Shown: piece after piece, positions 61,354 through 64,000 of the stretch
How positions within the stretch are numbered: the stretch's first letter is position 1
How the letters are laid out: each line of letters opens with the position of its first letter
Source: Acanthosoma haemorrhoidale
Lineage: Eukaryota > Arthropoda > Insecta > Hemiptera > Acanthosomatidae
Assembly: GCA_930367205.1 (NCBI GenBank)
Contig: OV884015.1
Coordinates: 104,782,509 to 104,846,508 of the forward strand
Direction of reading: 5' to 3'
DNA: 64,000 nt
The notes under the pieces: model-generated
Told to the model about the DNA's origin: nothing
The model's database searches: none
The model's input: only the letters and a program-made list of their open reading frames with translations
Translations under genes and position numbers: made by a program

Positions 61354-64000
61354 CGTGAGTAAGACAAATATATTTACAGATTTAAAAATCAAACCCAAAT
61401 GAGACAAATAAAATATTACAGGCAAGCTGAAATGGACATGAAGGGATCATTAGATGAACGAATCACTTAAACCGTGAATCTTACTCAGTCCAAAGAATTT
61501 ATAAGACTACTCAGTACAAAGAGTATATAAGACTACAGAGTCAAGAACAAGGCACTCCAAAGCTTATTTCAGCTCCACAATGACTCCACCTATACTGCGG
61601 TGGTTCATTACTGATATTTTGGCAGATAGTTGGGAACGGCAACCCGGAATATAAACTTGCTGTGCCCAGCTATATTTCACTAGAGTTACGTCAATGTACA
61701 ACAAAATTTTATAGCTAGTAGTGGAATCTGTGCTGTACAGTTTCTGCTGAAAATAACAAAACTGCCACCGTTTTATTTTAATTATCAATACATCACCTAC
61801 ATTTATGCCCTAAATTAGCAGTCTTGATATGACCTTGATTACCATAATTTTTTTTTCAGGCTACAATATCGACTTTTCTCAATATTCGTTTGTTTTTTTT
61901 TTAAATTCTATTGTGATAGAATCGGGCCGTTTATAAAATAACGTGTCCACAGTTCTAGTGAAAAACTGATATCTTGAATTCAATATTGCTAAAAAATAAG
62001 TAGCAGTCAACACATTTTTATAAAGTAATACACAAAATTTACAAACAAACAATGACAATACATCCAACTGCACCCTGACTCACACTAGAGACTTGTTACA
62101 GTTGTTGCGTCTAACCAATTTCTAAAACTAGTAGTCAAATTCTATTATGGACGTGCCTCTACATGGACGTCTGCTGGACCGAAAACTTCACTCCCCTAGA
62201 GTTGCTGAATGAAATCAAGTCCCTGCCGAAGCATAAATCCTCAATTTGTGACCTCATCGCCGGTGAATCTTCAACTCAACACGCTATGCAATTATTTTAA
62301 AATCTAATTTAACCATCTCACTTACCTTCTTCTTGCAGAACTATCAGTCCTTTTCCTATTTTATTTTTTAAGTCATATAAATCACCAATTCACGCCACAA
62401 CTAAGCAGCTTCATTTCATTGCTTCGGCTTAACAATAAAAGTTGTATGCTACTACTATCAGGGGCAATTATTTATGTAGAGCAAGAGGGTTTGGCATTCA
62501 CAACTTCTATACAGCTAAGTTGAATCGTCATTTTGACGAAGGAACCGAATACGAAATTAGCGCTTTTGGGAGATAAAAAAAAACCTGCTAAATGTCTTGT
62601 TAATTACGTTTTTTGATGAAATTTGTACGATTCGGTTCATATATCAACTAAATTAAATCAGCACGTTTGTTTTGTTGGTTCCTTAATGATTAATGAAAAA
62701 GCATTCATGGAATTGTTTGCTTCTTCTATCTGATTTTTCACCCATGAAAAATGTACGTGATATAGCTTATGTGCAACTGAACAATACTTATTTTTTTTTA
62801 TAAAACAATAGTGCAAACAAACTGTAGTAACATAATTTATTTATTATGCATCAGGTAACAAATTACATGTATGTTATGCAAACAAAAAAGATTATATAGG
62901 ATATTGTATTCTTTCTTTTAAATGTTCATAAGGATTTATTTGTAACAATAGTCGTAAATTTATTTTATTTGTCACCGAGTTCCTCATCACAAGTTGTAGT
63001 ATTCTGTCATGTTATCACATCTATTTAAAATTATTTATATTGATCTGGGATATAAGGTATTATTTTATTCACTTGTTGTATCTTCATGTAATTAATTACG
63101 ATTTAACAAGTATACTCTCTCACTTGCCATGTAAAATCATTACTCTTTGGTTTAAGGAAACAAAAGCTGTAATTGACTAATCCATTTATTAATTCAAATG
63201 TTATCACATAACCTGCTGGTTGTAAATACTCAATGTGTCTGTATTTTGATATCGAGAAGTTATTTTATTTTTGTAAAATTTGGGTCACTAGCTCATAAAA
63301 TGGAGTGCATTTTACGGTGATATTTGCTTCGAATCCACTCTTTCTGGAAATCCAAAGTAAATCAATATATAGTGTGTAAATTTAGCCACTCTTTATTATA
63401 TTGTATTTAGCGATTACAAAATGTCTGTCGCATTGCAAAAATGAGTTACCTCTCATGGAAAAGTGCTTTTTCAAAAGTTCTTACGGAGAAGTATCTTTTC
63501 AAAATCGACCGATGGCCATTATAAAAATCTTACTAGTATGTTGTTGCGATTTTGTCCACTACAAGCATATTTTTGAGTATACATAGCACTTATTTTCTTT
63601 TCTTTTTTATAAAATTTGTTTGCACTGCGAATGTGAACATTTTACTTTTATAAGGAATAGGTTTTCGATTCTTTCTTGCCACTGATAGGTCTGATTGATA
63701 TTATGCAATAATTTTAAAATGGCGTTTGTTTCCTTATTAAAAATGCTGATTTAATTCTATCTCAAGTAGTACAGTAGTAGTGAGGCAGCATTTTCAGTGT
63801 CCACGATTCCTGACTGCTCTTTATAATAGTACACTTTGCCGCAATCGCTGAAGGGACAACTATGGAAATTATTCTCAACTAACATGTGTAGCGCTATTTT
63901 CGACGATTTTCGAACTACTATGATCCGGAATTGTTTCTAGAACCCTGAGATAAATTGCAACGTTACCTCGTACGTAATTAATTATCGGTAATTTGACCAA
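61354..64000. other. Right flank: 5' region of gene 3 and unassigned AT-rich DNA
   Basis: The first 200 bp are a diverged relative of the region upstream of the start codons of genes 0-2 and may hold the 5' UTR. From about 61600 on I recognise no gene, repeat of the window or transposon. A few open frames of 60-75 codons (61564-61788, 61879-62073, 63401-63586) lack any recognisable domain. Confidence 0.4.

Overview
The window looks like an arthropod, most likely insect, nuclear genome. It is AT-rich, its genes have introns, and it carries Ty3/gypsy elements (one gypsy/errantivirus-like), a jockey-type LINE, CR1/L2-like LINE debris and a family of C2H2 zinc-finger genes with Tyr/Phe-type fingers (C-P-H-C-S-Y-K). 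No bacterial features and no tRNA or rRNA genes were seen.

The backbone is a tandem cluster of four paralogous C2H2 zinc-finger genes, all on the minus strand. I call them genes 0 to 3. Gene 0 shows only its first two coding exons (8436-7434); its finger exon should lie left of the window. Gene 1 runs 21324 to 13163 (9 fingers), gene 2 runs 37245 to 27523 (14 fingers), and gene 3 runs 61353 to 52572 (15 fingers). Shared layout: a 13-nt start exon, a 54-nt acidic exon, a tandem array of 36-51 nt microexons (3, 6 and 8 of them), then one long finger exon. Every microexon in genes 1-3 is a multiple of three, bounded by AG and GTGAG, and in phase 1-1. The usual unit encodes a peptide like G-P-I-H-I-K-E-E-E-E-L-I-L-D-D: a psi-K-x-E SUMO-acceptor consensus followed by acidic residues and a hydrophobic/acidic core. 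No KRAB, ZAD or BTB domain is visible. This exon design is the most interesting thing in the window.

The cluster grew by duplication of roughly 13-24 kb blocks that carried transposons with them. Element B (gypsy-type) sits in the intron between exon 2 and the microexons of genes 0, 1 and 2. In genes 1 and 2 both ends show the same ATAC target duplication; for gene 0 only the 3' end is visible. Element D (another gypsy-type) lies about 320 bp upstream of the start codons of genes 0, 1 and 2. CR1/L2-like LINE debris fills the intergenic spaces.

Left end (1-6683): three nested retroelements. Element A is inserted in the integrase region of element B. Element C is inserted in the 3' LTR of A with a perfect 5-bp target duplication (ATCCA); its gag-protease segment is inverted relative to its pol. 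Further insertions are a minus-strand gypsy/errantivirus-like element F (about 45.1-49.7 kb), a fragment E that contains a 124-bp solo-LTR-like insertion, a jockey LINE that has lost most of ORF2 (54.4-56.2 kb), two PIF/Harbinger-like MITEs inside gene 3 introns, and three minisatellites or short duplications. The last 2.6 kb (61354-64000) holds nothing I recognise.
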